Origin: Oxalobacteraceae bacterium
GTDB taxonomy: Bacteria; Pseudomonadota; Gammaproteobacteria; Burkholderiales; Burkholderiaceae_D
NCBI GenBank assembly: GCA_947374865.1
Contig: CANCDR010000009.1
Coordinates: 44,926 to 108,925 of the forward strand
Length of the DNA: 64,000 nucleotides
Direction of reading: 5' to 3'
The notes under the pieces: model-generated
What the model saw: only the letters and a program-made list of their open reading frames with translations
Databases searched by the model: none
Told to the model about the DNA's origin: nothing
Translations under genes and position numbers: made by a program
Shown here: piece by piece, positions 1 through 8,583 of the stretch
Numbering within the stretch: the stretch's first letter is position 1
Layout: every line of letters begins with the position of its first letter

Positions 1-639
1 GCCTTGCCTGTCCTGTTTGCCATCACCCTGCATGAAGCTGCGCACGCTTATGCAGCGAAATTTTTTGGCGATACCACCGCATACGCGCAGGGACGCATGA
101 GCCTTAACCCGCTCAAGCACATCGATCCGATCGGCACCATTTTGATGCCGATCCTGATTTACATCAGCAGTTTTGGTAATTTTCTGTTCGGCTACGCCAA
201 GCCGGTGCCGATTAACTATGGCGCCTTGCGACATCCCAAGCGCGATATGGCATGGGTAGCCTTGGCCGGCCCTGCGGCCAACTTCGTGATGGCCTTTTGC
301 TGGATTGTGTTCTCTCTGTTGCTCGCTGTGGGCGGCGTGAAAGAAGACTTTTTCATGCAAATGGCGCGCGCCGGTGTGCTGTCTAATCTGGTCATGTTTG
401 CCTTTAATTTATTGCCCTTGCCACCGCTGGATGGAGGTCGTATTCTGTTTAGCATTTTGCCCAACAAACTGGCCTACAAGTTTGGCCGCATTGAGCCGTA
501 TGGCTTTTATATTTTGCTTGGACTGCTGATGTTTAACTCTTATCTGCATGTGCTCGATTACTGGATGGGTCCGGTAATGGCAGGTGCAGAAATGGGTTTG
601 CATTTACTGATTTCTCCCATTTTATTTCTTTTGAACTGA
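1..639 (+). CDS. Site-2 protease (M50) family membrane metalloprotease, 5'-truncated by window edge
   Basis: The reading frame is open from base 1, so the true start lies outside the window; about 212 codons are visible. The zinc-binding HExxH motif (HEAAH) lies near the beginning and a second metal-ligand region (LPLPPLDGGR) around residue 140. Several hydrophobic segments show an integral membrane protein. This is the short M50 group without PDZ domain that commonly sits beside trpS in Betaproteobacteria. Its substrate is unknown; membrane peptide cleavage is inferred from the family. It ends 6 bases before trpS and is probably cotranscribed with it. Confidence 0.9.
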   Translation, partial: ALPVLFAITLHEAAHAYAAKFFGDTTAYAQGRMSLNPLKHIDPIGTILMPILIYISSFGNFLFGYAKPVPINYGALRHPKRDMAWVALAGPAANFVMAFCWIVFSLLLAVGGVKEDFFMQMARAGVLSNLVMFAFNLLPLPPLDGGRILFSILPNKLAYKFGRIEPYGFYILLGLLMFNSYLHVLDYWMGPVMAGAEMGLHLLISPILFLLN

Positions 640-645
640 GCGACT

Positions 646-1848
646 ATGTACCCCGATCGCGTTGTTTCCGGTATGCGCCCCACAGGCGCACTGCATCTCG
701 GCCATTATCACGGCGCCCTGAAAAACTGGGTCAAGATGCAGGCCGAAGTGCCATGCCTTTTCTTTGTCGCTGACTGGCATGCCCTCACCACCCATTACGA
801 CGATCCGAGCGTGATCGAAAATAGTACCTGGGACATGCTGGTCGACTGGCTGGCAGCCGGTATCGATCCATCTCAGGCAACGCTGTTTATTCAGTCCAAG
901 GTGCCCGAGCATGCCGAACTACATCTGCTGCTGTCGATGGCGACCCCGCTGGGTTGGCTCGAACGTGTGCCGACTTACAAAGATCAGATGGAAAAACTGG
1001 CTGACCGCGATCTGGCGACCTATGGCTTTTTGGGTTATCCACTGCTGCAAGCGGCCGATGTGCTGATTTACCGTGCTTCCATGGTGCCGGTCGGTGATGA
1101 TCAGGTGCCGCATATTGAAATGATGCGTGAAATTGCCCGTCGCTTTAACCACATCTACGGTAAAGAAAAAGGCTTTGAAGAAAAGGCCCTCGACGCCGTC
1201 AAAAAGCTGGGCACCAAACGCGCACGGCTGTATCTCGAACTGCGCACGGCTTATCAGGAGCAGGGCAAGGACGAAGCGCTCGAACAGGCCAAGGCCATGC
1301 TCGATGATGCGCAAAATTTATCGAATATCGATCGCGAACGGCTGTTCGGCTACCTTGAGGGCAGCCGTAAATTGATTCTGGTCGAGCCACAGGTTCGCCT
1401 GACAGAATCGTCACGGGTTCCCGGTATCGACGGACAGAAGATGTCAAAAAGTTACGGCAACGCGATCGCGCTGCGCGAAGACCGCGAATCCCTGACCAAG
1501 AAAATCCGCACCATGCCTACCGATCCGGCGCGGGTACGTCGTACCGATGCGGGCGATCCGGCGCGCTGCCCGGTCTGGCCGCTGCACAAAATGTATTCTG
1601 ACGACGCCACCTTGCAATGGGCGCAAAAGGGCTGCACGACGGCCGGTATCGGCTGCCTCGAATGTAAACAGCCGCTGATCGATGCGATCGCGCGTGAACT
1701 CGAACCCATGCAAGAGCGGGCCCAGCCTTACCTTGATGATCCTTCGCTGGTGCGCGCGATCGTCGCCGATGGCTGTGACCGGGCACGTAAATTAGCCCAG
1801 GAAACCATGCGCGATGTGCGTGAGGCGATGGGTCTCTCTTATAGCTAA
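646..1848 (+). CDS. trpS: Tryptophan-tRNA ligase
   Basis: Charges tRNA-Trp with tryptophan in the cytoplasm (class I aminoacyl-tRNA synthetase). The HIGH signature reads HLGH at residues 17-20 and KMSKS is at residues 265-269. At 400 residues it is longer than the ~334-residue E. coli enzyme; the excess is a Lys/Glu-rich insertion between about residues 170 and 250, typical of the betaproteobacterial form. The ATG lies 6 bases after the protease stop with only a weak ribosome binding site, which suggests translational coupling. dapA follows after 51 bases. Confidence 0.97.
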   Translation: MYPDRVVSGMRPTGALHLGHYHGALKNWVKMQAEVPCLFFVADWHALTTHYDDPSVIENSTWDMLVDWLAAGIDPSQATLFIQSKVPEHAELHLLLSMATPLGWLERVPTYKDQMEKLADRDLATYGFLGYPLLQAADVLIYRASMVPVGDDQVPHIEMMREIARRFNHIYGKEKGFEEKALDAVKKLGTKRARLYLELRTAYQEQGKDEALEQAKAMLDDAQNLSNIDRERLFGYLEGSRKLILVEPQVRLTESSRVPGIDGQKMSKSYGNAIALREDRESLTKKIRTMPTDPARVRRTDAGDPARCPVWPLHKMYSDDATLQWAQKGCTTAGIGCLECKQPLIDAIARELEPMQERAQPYLDDPSLVRAIVADGCDRARKLAQETMRDVREAMGLSYS

Positions 1849-1899
1849 GATAGCTGTTTATCCGATACAATCGATTCTTTTAATTTCGCACCCTCCATC

Positions 1900-2778
1900 A
1901 TGATCCAAGGCAGCCTCGTTGCAATCGTCACCCCTATGCACCCGGACGGCAGTCTCGATTTGCCCGGTCTGCGATCCCTGATTGACTGGCATATTGCCGA
2001 GGGCACCGACGGTATCGTCATCGTCGGTACGACCGGTGAATCGCCTACCGTCAGCGTCGATGAGCACTGTGAATTGATCCGCATCGCTGTCGAGCACACG
2101 GCTAAGCGGATTCCGATCATCGCCGGTACCGGCGGTAATTCGACGACCGAGGCGATCGCCCTGACGGCCTACGCCAAACAGATCGGTGCCGATGCCTCGC
2201 TGCAGGTCGTGCCTTACTATAACCGGCCGACTCAGGAAGGCATGTATCAGCATTTCCGCAAGATTGCCGAAGCAGTCGATCTGCCGGTGATCCTTTACAA
2301 CGTGCCGGGTCGTACCGTCGCCGATATGTCGAATGACACCATCGTTCGTCTGACCGAAGTGGCTGGCGTGATCGGTGTGAAAGATGCGACCGGTAATATC
2401 GGCCGTGGACTGGATCTGCTGAGCCGGGTTCCGGCTTCTTTTGCGGTGTATTCCGGTGATGATGCGACTGCCATGGCCTTGATGCTGTGCGGCGGCCGGG
2501 GCAATATTTCCGTTACCGCCAATGTGGCTCCACGCGCCATGCACGAATTATGTGTCGCCGCCCAAGCGGGCAGGGTGGCCGATGCCGTGGCGATTAACCG
2601 CCGCGTGCTGACACTGCACGAAAAACTGTTTGTTGAACCGAATCCGGTACCGGTCAAATGGGCTATGGCCGAGATGGGCCTGATGCCAGCAGGGATACGT
2701 TTGCCTCTGGTGCCACTGTCCGCGCAATATCACGAGACGGTGCGCACGGCATTGCGAGAGTCCGGCGTATTAAAATAA
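1900..2778 (+). CDS. dapA: 4-hydroxy-tetrahydrodipicolinate synthase
   Basis: Condenses pyruvate with aspartate semialdehyde in the lysine/diaminopimelate pathway. The 292-residue length matches the family. The catalytic set falls at the E. coli positions: Thr44-Thr45 in GTTGES, Tyr133 in LYNVPGR, and the Schiff-base Lys161 in GVKDAT. The next gene, bamC (dapX), begins 112 bases downstream in the same direction, the classical dapA-bamC arrangement. Confidence 0.98.
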   Translation: MIQGSLVAIVTPMHPDGSLDLPGLRSLIDWHIAEGTDGIVIVGTTGESPTVSVDEHCELIRIAVEHTAKRIPIIAGTGGNSTTEAIALTAYAKQIGADASLQVVPYYNRPTQEGMYQHFRKIAEAVDLPVILYNVPGRTVADMSNDTIVRLTEVAGVIGVKDATGNIGRGLDLLSRVPASFAVYSGDDATAMALMLCGGRGNISVTANVAPRAMHELCVAAQAGRVADAVAINRRVLTLHEKLFVEPNPVPVKWAMAEMGLMPAGIRLPLVPLSAQYHETVRTALRESGVLK

Positions 2779-2890
2779 TGCTGCACACTAAACCCGCACA
2801 ATAATCACTTACAATAAGCGCCGTTATCTTTCCTGATGGCTAAGCCCCTCATTTAATCGTATTCACATGATAATTCGGAAGAATCTCCCC

Positions 2891-4033
2891 ATGGCTCCAC
2901 GTCGTTTCGCCCACCAGAGTTTGTTCCTCGCTGTCGCGCTGTTCGGCCTGTCTGCATGCAGCTCTTTTAATTCCTTGTCCGAAGCCGGCAAGATTGATTA
3001 TCGCAGCGCGAGCAAAGCCCAGACCAAATCGCTCGAAGTGCCGCCCGACCTGACCCAATTACGTCGCGATAATCGCTATGCGATTCCAGAAGCCACCGCC
3101 GGCAGCGCCACGGCTTCCAGCCTTGGTCAGCAGGGTGGTCAAACTGTCGCCGCCAGCGCCGGTGCCAGCGTTGCGCTCAAAGCCATGGCCGACATGCGTA
3201 TTGAACGCAATGGTAATCAGCGCTATCTGGTGATTAAACAAACGCCAGAACTACTGTGGCCGCAGCTCAAAGACTTTTGGCAGGAACTCGGTTTTCTGAT
3301 CAATATCGATGAGCCGCAAACCGGTGTGATGGAAACCGACTGGGCCGAAAATCGTGCCAAGATTCCGCAAGACTTTCTGCGCAATACCATCGGTAAAGTG
3401 CTTGATTCGCTGTATTCCACCAGCGAGCGCGATAAATTCCGTACGCGTCTGGAGCGTGGCGCCAACGGCACGACCGAAATCTACATCAGCCATCGCGGCG
3501 CGCAGGAAGTCGTGACAGGCACGCAAAATGATGGCACGGCATGGACATCGCGCAATTCAGATCCCGAACTCGAGGCCATGTTCCTGAGCCGCCTAATGGT
3601 CCGTCTGGGTAGCGATACCGCAGTGGCACAAAATGCAGTGGGTAAGCCAGCCGTCGCCGCTGCGCGGTCTAAACTGGTCAAGACTGCTGATGCGCAGTCG
3701 GTCGAAGTGGACGAAGAATTCGAACGCGCATGGCGCCGTGTTGGTCTGGCGCTCGACCGGGTTGGCTTTACCGTTGAAGATCGTGACCGTACCCTTGGTT
3801 TGTATTTCGTACGTTATTTGGACGACAATACCGGCGCTTCTGGCGCACAGGGCTTCTTTGCCCGCCTGTTCACTTACGAAGGTAGCGATAAATCCAAAGC
3901 AGCAAAATACCGTATCTCGGTCAAGGGTACGGACAACACCAGCAAGATTATTGTCTTGAACGAAGAAGGCAAGGCGGATAGTTCCTCCACAGCGGCCAAG
4001 ATCCTGACGCTGTTAAACGATCAGCTGAAGTAA
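2891..4033 (+). CDS. bamC: Outer membrane assembly lipoprotein BamC
   Basis: Lipoprotein component of the BAM complex, which inserts beta-barrel proteins into the outer membrane. The signal peptide ends in a lipobox LSAC with the lipidated Cys at residue 23. The start at 2891 is preferred because GGAAG (2877-2881) lies 9 bases upstream; an in-frame ATG at 2867 has no ribosome binding site. After the lipobox comes the Pro-containing segment with VPPDLT typical of BamC, followed by two helix-grip domains separated near residue 255. Length is 380 residues. It follows dapA as in many proteobacteria. Confidence 0.93.
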   Translation: MAPRRFAHQSLFLAVALFGLSACSSFNSLSEAGKIDYRSASKAQTKSLEVPPDLTQLRRDNRYAIPEATAGSATASSLGQQGGQTVAASAGASVALKAMADMRIERNGNQRYLVIKQTPELLWPQLKDFWQELGFLINIDEPQTGVMETDWAENRAKIPQDFLRNTIGKVLDSLYSTSERDKFRTRLERGANGTTEIYISHRGAQEVVTGTQNDGTAWTSRNSDPELEAMFLSRLMVRLGSDTAVAQNAVGKPAVAAARSKLVKTADAQSVEVDEEFERAWRRVGLALDRVGFTVEDRDRTLGLYFVRYLDDNTGASGAQGFFARLFTYEGSDKSKAAKYRISVKGTDNTSKIIVLNEEGKADSSSTAAKILTLLNDQLK

Positions 4034-4060
4034 GTTGATCGCTGCCAAGGGGCTGGCGGC

Positions 4061-4840
4061 GTGAGGTTTGCCAGCCTGGGTAGCGGCAGTGAGGGTAATG
4101 CACTGCTCATCAGCAGTGCTGCCGACAGCGGTGCTGCAGGTACCCATGTCATGCTCGACTGCGGCTTTAATATCCGTGAAACCGAGCGTCGCTTAGCGCG
4201 CCTCGCGCTTCTGCCGAGTGACATCAACGGCATCGTCGTCACCCATGAACACGCCGATCACGTCGGCGGGGTATTCAAATTTGCCCGCCGACACCGCATT
4301 CCGGTCTGGCTGAGCTTCGGCACCTTTCAGTCTGCCCGCAGCGACAGCAAGGACGTGATGCTGCATTTCTGTCGTGATGCCGAGTTATTCTCAATCGGCG
4401 AACTCGAACTCTCTCCATACACCGTACCGCATGACGCGCGTGAACCGCTACAGTTTGTGGCCAGCGATGGTCAGGTTCGCCTCGGTGTGCTCACCGATGC
4501 CGGTCATGCGACGCCCCACATGATCAGCGCCCTCGGCGGCTGTGATGCCCTGATGTTGGAATGCAATCACGATCGTCAGCTGCTGGCGCAGTCGGTCTAT
4601 CCGCCCTCGCTCAAGCAGCGCATTGGCGGCATCTACGGGCATCTGGCAAATGAAACGGCGGGTGATATTCTATCCAGGCTGGATCGCTCTCGCCTACAGA
4701 CCGTGGTCGGGGCGCATCTGAGCAAACAAAACAATACGCCTGAACTGGCCCGCGCAGCGATCAGCGCGGCATTGAAGGGGGCATCGACCGAGGTGATGAT
4801 CGCCTGTCAGGAACAGGGATTTGATTGGGTGAGAGTGTAG
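4061..4840 (+). CDS. Metallo-beta-lactamase-fold hydrolase (YycJ/WalJ-like)
   Basis: A 259-residue soluble hydrolase with the dinuclear metal motif THEHADHVGG (about residues 64-73) and later metal-ligand regions DAGH and a C-terminal GAHLS. The N-terminus SLGSGSEGN is characteristic of the YycJ/WalJ branch, which includes predicted 5' nucleases. GTG start at 4061 with AAGGGG (4047-4052) 8 bases upstream. It follows bamC by 27 bases and is probably the last gene of a dapA-bamC-MBL transcript. The physiological substrate is not known. It converges with the Fic gene. Confidence 0.9.
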   Translation: MRFASLGSGSEGNALLISSAADSGAAGTHVMLDCGFNIRETERRLARLALLPSDINGIVVTHEHADHVGGVFKFARRHRIPVWLSFGTFQSARSDSKDVMLHFCRDAELFSIGELELSPYTVPHDAREPLQFVASDGQVRLGVLTDAGHATPHMISALGGCDALMLECNHDRQLLAQSVYPPSLKQRIGGIYGHLANETAGDILSRLDRSRLQTVVGAHLSKQNNTPELARAAISAALKGASTEVMIACQEQGFDWVRV

Positions 4841-4875
4841 AACGATTCTGATCAATGCGTAAGGCACATGGCTTA

Positions 4876-6420
4876 TCAGCTTGGTCGCTGCAAAGGCGCG
4901 GCGGTCTGCTCGCGGATTAGCTGGCCAAGGAACGCTGCGAATTCTGTCACATCTTGGCCCGAGCTTGCGCTTTCAAGCGCCGCCATGTACTGCTTACGCC
5001 GTTCCACAGGTACGACTGTCCACACATAGCCTCCTGACACCAGCATTGCATTCATCAAGAAACGCCCCAAGCGGCCATTGCCATCCATGTAGGGGTGAAT
5101 ATAGACAAAGTAGAGATGACCCAATACGGCGCGAGCTCCCGCATGCGGCTCTGCTGAAATCAATTCAAAAAGCACAGGCATGCAGTCACGGACGGCCTCT
5201 TTTGAAAGCGGCACATGCATTGCGCCACGAATATAGACTTGGTCATTTCGCCATCCGGCCAGGTCGCTGGGCTCGAGCAGGCCTGCCTGAACACTCGGAC
5301 TAAAAAGCGCTCGATGCCAGCTGCTAAGTGCATCTCGTAGGTCATACAGGGGGGTTGGACTGTTCAGCTCGCGTTGAATAAATTCCGCGACTTCGGTGTG
5401 CGCTGCAAAGTATCCCTTAGCAGCCATTCCATTACGTGCGTCCTTATCTTGCCCCTCGGGGTCCCAGTTACCCAAGCGCACCTGCTCGATGAGTTCTGGT
5501 GTGACTTGGTAACCTTCGATTGATAAGGAGTGGTAGGCATCGCTTACGTACCGGTCCTCTAAGTCCTTGAGTGCTGCTGCGATGTCGGTGGGTCGGGCCG
5601 CGGGCTCAGGCAGATTACTAATCACTACTTCACGAATTTTTTCCCACAGAGCACGAAGGCGTTGCACATAGGGCGACTCAGGCCGTCCACCTGGCAATGC
5701 AGGTGGCGCCACATCAAAAGGGGAATTTTCGACGACGACGTAGTCCGCGCTTTTCATTGTGCTGATGATGGCGTTCGCATGTGCGGTGCGACCAAGCGCG
5801 CGAAACGCGCCGGCCAGCCGGCCGGCAACGACCGAATGCGAGCCGTTCAGTAGTACCGATAACAGCGCAGTTAAATCTTCGACCTGGCTTAGTGCAATGC
5901 GTGAGGCCATAGCCTGTTGCCGAAAGAATCCGCCACCAACGGCCACTAGAGCTGGCGCCAATTCGGCCAGTCGTAATCCCCCTTCTTCAGGTGCATCCCT
6001 GGAGGACAGCAGCGCGGGAGCTCGATACAAGAACAGCGAGCAATTATGCGGTAATGGAACCAACTGGTTATGGCCGCTTTTCGTCCATATTTGCAACTGG
6101 TGCGGAAGCGACCTTTCACCTGAACGTAGTTGTAAGGACTGCTCAGGGCTTAGGTGCCAGTCATCGCCGAAACGCTCATCGCAATAGCCACTAACGAAAT
6201 TGCGGATGCCCGCGAACCAGGCAGCTGTGCTCCCAAGTGGCTCGCCTGGCCTGCTCGGTAGGTACCAGCCTTTGAGCACTTCTTCCAAGAATCCACTTTT
6301 TACTAAGCGAGCTTTGTGCGTGCGGGAAAGTTGTGCGCTGCGAATGACTCGCGCACCTTGGTTTTGCAACATTGCCAGTTCGGCGAGTGACTGCGCTAGT
6401 TTCTCGTTTGGCGTTGCCAT
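4876..6420 (-). CDS. Fic domain protein (predicted AMP-transferase) with AbiEi-like N-terminal winged helix
   Basis: Protein of 514 residues. The Fic catalytic motif HPYMDGNGRLGR lies at residues 442-453 and matches the AMP-transferring consensus HxFx(D/E)GNGRxxR, with Tyr instead of Phe. An inhibitory motif (S/T)xxxE(G/N) is present before it, S298 to G303 (SLSIEG), so this is a class II, intramolecularly inhibited Fic protein. Residues about 1-130 resemble the AbiEi antitoxin winged helix (pattern: Leu-rich helix, VIRS, RLVKSGFLEEV, KGWY, then the SPEQSL block). Family knowledge predicts nucleotidyl transfer to a target protein; the target is unknown. The gene stands alone between conserved housekeeping blocks and has AT-rich periodic repeats upstream, suggesting acquisition and self-regulation. 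Confidence 0.9.
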   Translation of the reverse strand: MATPNEKLAQSLAELAMLQNQGARVIRSAQLSRTHKARLVKSGFLEEVLKGWYLPSRPGEPLGSTAAWFAGIRNFVSGYCDERFGDDWHLSPEQSLQLRSGERSLPHQLQIWTKSGHNQLVPLPHNCSLFLYRAPALLSSRDAPEEGGLRLAELAPALVAVGGGFFRQQAMASRIALSQVEDLTALLSVLLNGSHSVVAGRLAGAFRALGRTAHANAIISTMKSADYVVVENSPFDVAPPALPGGRPESPYVQRLRALWEKIREVVISNLPEPAARPTDIAAALKDLEDRYVSDAYHSLSIEGYQVTPELIEQVRLGNWDPEGQDKDARNGMAAKGYFAAHTEVAEFIQRELNSPTPLYDLRDALSSWHRALFSPSVQAGLLEPSDLAGWRNDQVYIRGAMHVPLSKEAVRDCMPVLFELISAEPHAGARAVLGHLYFVYIHPYMDGNGRLGRFLMNAMLVSGGYVWTVVPVERRKQYMAALESASSGQDVTEFAAFLGQLIREQTAAPLQRPS

Positions 6421-6449
6421 ATTGACACTCTAATCTGCGTAATTTCACT

Positions 6450-6569
6450 AAAATGAACTTGTGCAATAACACGAATATTAAGCTCAACTATATCACTAAT
6501 ATTGTGTTGTGCAATAATTCTAATATTACGCTTCGTGAAATCGCCAATATTGTGTTGAGTTGGTACTGA
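6450..6569. repeat. 24-bp periodic AATATT array upstream of the fic gene
   Basis: The hexamer AATATT occurs at 6474, 6498, 6522 and 6546, exactly 24 bp apart, with a degenerate copy (AAAATG) at 6450. Alternate 24-bp units resemble each other more, giving an imperfect 48-bp tandem repeat: 6459-6506 and 6507-6554 begin with the same TTGTGCAATA and end with the same AATATTGTG. The array is much richer in A+T than its surroundings and covers a promoter candidate for the fic gene. Its job as an operator is inferred. Confidence 0.75.
6487..6514 (-). promoter_or_regulatory. Candidate sigma-70 promoter of the fic gene inside the repeat array
   Basis: Reading the minus strand, TTGCAC (6509-6514) and TATAGT (6487-6492) are 16 bp apart. 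Transcription would begin near 6480, about 60 bases before the fic ATG. Both hexamers lie within the 24-bp periodic array, so a protein bound there would interfere with or assist RNA polymerase. Confidence 0.45.
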
Positions 6570-6820
6570 TCGATGGCCAACAAATATCCTCTTATCCTCA
6601 GCTGGCGCATGCACCTAGCTGAGCAGGGCATCACTCTGAGTTTCGAACGGAAATACCTGTTCGACTAAGCTGCCGACATCGGCCTTCGTTGAGATACGCG
6701 ACGATTACCACAAACACGTAAAGCCAGTGCCCTAAAGAAAAAATCCCACGAGGTCATCACATTTTGACGACTCGGCGGGATTTGGGGGCCAACTGAGAAG
6801 TTAGACCTTAAGACATAAAA
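6555..6820. other. Gene-free stretch, possible eroded coding remnant
   Basis: No convincing gene. An ATG at 6573 opens 31 codons (reading MANKYPLILSW... to FERKYLFD) that end in TAA; shifted frames continue for short distances without a good start. Around 6740-6783 an imperfect inverted repeat has outer arms AAATCCC and GGGATTT. The stretch could be a decayed gene end left by the insertion that brought the fic locus; this is speculation. Confidence 0.3.
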
Positions 6821-6846
6821 AAAGCCGACCCGAAGGTCGGCTTTTT
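6821..6846 (-). terminator. Rho-independent terminator of the small lipoprotein gene
   Basis: Stem AAAGCCGACC (6821-6830) pairs with GGTCGGCTTT (6835-6844) around a CGAA tetraloop. On the minus strand it is followed by a T-run (complement of 6817-6822). It sits 18 bases after the lipoprotein stop. Flanking A and T runs make it potentially bidirectional. Confidence 0.85.
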
Positions 6847-6864
6847 ATTGCAAATAATCGACGA

Positions 6865-7077
6865 TTATTTAGCAGCTGGAGCAGCAGCGGCTGGAGCAGC
6901 GGCAGCTGGAGCAGCAGCGTCAGCAGCTGGAGCAGCGGCTGGAGCAGCAGCTGGAGCTTCAGCAGCAGGAGCTGGAGCAGCGACTGGTGCAGGTGCAGGT
7001 GCTGGAGCTTCTTCTTTCTTACCGCAAGCAACAAGAGCCAAAGCCAACAGGGATGCTAACAAAAGTGATTTTTTCAT
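6865..7077 (-). CDS. Small Ala/Pro-rich lipoprotein
   Basis: A 70-residue product: basic start MKKS, hydrophobic core, then lipobox LVAC with Cys at about residue 18, followed by GKKEE and a tail made almost only of Ala and Pro. The start has AAGGA 5 bases upstream. Small lipoproteins with such tails are common in Burkholderiales and presumably sit in the outer membrane; no function is assigned. The gene has its own terminator and a perfect 18-bp palindrome upstream, so it is probably a separate transcription unit. Confidence 0.8.
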   Translation of the reverse strand: MKKSLLLASLLALALVACGKKEEAPAPAPAPVAAPAPAAEAPAAAPAAAPAADAAAPAAAAPAAAAPAAK

Positions 7078-7116
7078 GGTATTCCTTCAATATATTGTCA
7101 AAGTGTAGTGCGATGA

Positions 7117-7134
7117 ATAATTACCGGTAATTAT
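7117..7134. promoter_or_regulatory. Perfect 18-bp palindrome upstream of the lipoprotein gene
   Basis: ATAATTACC (7117-7125) is followed immediately by its reverse complement GGTAATTAT (7126-7134). It lies 40 bases upstream of the lipoprotein ATG, where a dimeric regulator could act on a minus-strand promoter. No regulator is identified. Confidence 0.5.
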
Positions 7135-7314
7135 CGCTCGATTAGGGCACCTTCGTCAGATATCCGCCTTTTCAAAGCGCAGCAACATAACGAAAGATTC
7201 CTAGTTCGCGATTATAACTACTTTTTTTGCAATATGGCACCGCAAAATGCGAATTTGTCAGGACTTTGTAAGAAAAACTTCAAAACGTCCGTCGAAACAT
7301 GATTCTGGCCATCC

Positions 7315-8445
7315 TCATGCGGTAGATTTCAGCATGATCCATGCGTCCTGGTACCAAATATAAAGCGATTCCATGACATCTTCGGACACCGCTGCCACCT
7401 GTGACGCATTGAGCTCACGGCTATCCGCCAGCAGGGCCAGGCTGAGCAGATCGGCGCGTCCGACAGCGAAGGACTCACCGTTGACGAACACATGTTTGCC
7501 GCGATAGAGAAGCTGCGTTTTACGCGATAGCTTGACGCCATGCTTGGCTGCCAGCTGGCGAAATTTGGCCGGCGAGAGATCGCGCACCGGATCATCGAAG
7601 GTGACGCTGGCCTTGGGCTCGCTTAAATACTCACCGAGAAAAATACTGATATCGTCGGCCGAAAATTGCACTTTATTGAGCTGTTCGGTCACCTTGGCGA
7701 GCATGGCCTTGCTAATTTCTGCCGGGTGACTGGTCACGGTGAGATCCGGATCGGCATAGCGGCCCGGCAGATCGATCGAATCGCCCATGAACTGCAGGAA
7801 GGCCTCACCGAGCTCTTGATGCGAGGGTGCGCGAAAGCCGATCGAGTAGGTCATGCATTCGCCCACGGCCACGCCCTCATGCGCATAATGCGGTGGCAGA
7901 TAGAGCATATCGCCCGGCTGCAGAACGAATTCTTCTTCGGCTTTAAAATCACGCAGGATTTTCAAGGGCACATTGTCGACGATGCGCAGATCCGTTTGTG
8001 CGCCAATCCGCCAGCGTCGCTCACCTTGCGCCTGCAAGAGAAACACGTCATACGAATCGACATGCGGCCCAACGCCGCCACCGTCGGTGGCGTAACTGAT
8101 CATCAGATCGTCGAGCCGCGCGTCGGGCAAAAAACGAAACTGACGCAGCAGGGCATCGGCCGCATCCTCATGCAGATTGACGCCTTGCACCAGCAGTGTC
8201 CAGGCTTTTTTGGCGAAGGCCGGCAGCTTGGTCAGTGGGCCGGATTGCATCTGCCACTGCTGGTTAAAGTAGCTCACCAGTCGCGATTCGACATCCTCCC
8301 GTGCGGCCAGATCGACTAAGGCCTGGCGCGATAAAATCGGCGCAAATTGGGGGATTGCCTGACGGATGAGTAGCGGCTTTTTATGCCAGGTGTCGCGTAA
8401 AAATTCTTGTGGCGTCAAGCCGCCGAGCAGGGTCAATTTTTTCAT
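7315..8445 (-). CDS. roxA: JmjC-type ribosomal protein 2-oxoglutarate oxygenase (RoxA/YcfD-like)
   Basis: A 376-residue cupin-fold Fe(II)/2-oxoglutarate oxygenase, nearly the length of E. coli YcfD, which hydroxylates an arginine of ribosomal protein L16. The iron triad is visible: His128 and Asp130 in GPHVDSYDVF and His189 in HYAHEGV. The C-terminal part (about residues 210-376) fits the dimerisation and winged-helix region of the family. Start at MKKLTLL (8445); a longer in-frame extension upstream does not resemble the family. TATAAT lies only 6 bases before the start codon, so the main promoter may give a very short leader. Divergent from slyD. Confidence 0.9.
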   Translation of the reverse strand: MKKLTLLGGLTPQEFLRDTWHKKPLLIRQAIPQFAPILSRQALVDLAAREDVESRLVSYFNQQWQMQSGPLTKLPAFAKKAWTLLVQGVNLHEDAADALLRQFRFLPDARLDDLMISYATDGGGVGPHVDSYDVFLLQAQGERRWRIGAQTDLRIVDNVPLKILRDFKAEEEFVLQPGDMLYLPPHYAHEGVAVGECMTYSIGFRAPSHQELGEAFLQFMGDSIDLPGRYADPDLTVTSHPAEISKAMLAKVTEQLNKVQFSADDISIFLGEYLSEPKASVTFDDPVRDLSPAKFRQLAAKHGVKLSRKTQLLYRGKHVFVNGESFAVGRADLLSLALLADSRELNASQVAAVSEDVMESLYIWYQDAWIMLKSTA

Positions 8446-8583
8446 GGTCTCATTATATCGTGCGCGCCGACTTGTCAGCTGAATGGAACAATGCGGGAAC
8501 AATACGGGAACACCGCACCGGATCATGACCCGGGACGGATTGAACCAGTATAATGACGCCACATTTTAACGAAAGGACGCAAA

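Noticed and set aside
6801..7108. Long Ala/Gly- or Leu/Gln-rich reading frames opposite and across the small lipoprotein gene
   Set aside because: They are mirror frames of the repetitive Ala/Pro codons; only the minus-strand frame at 6865-7077 has a signal peptide, lipobox and ribosome binding site.
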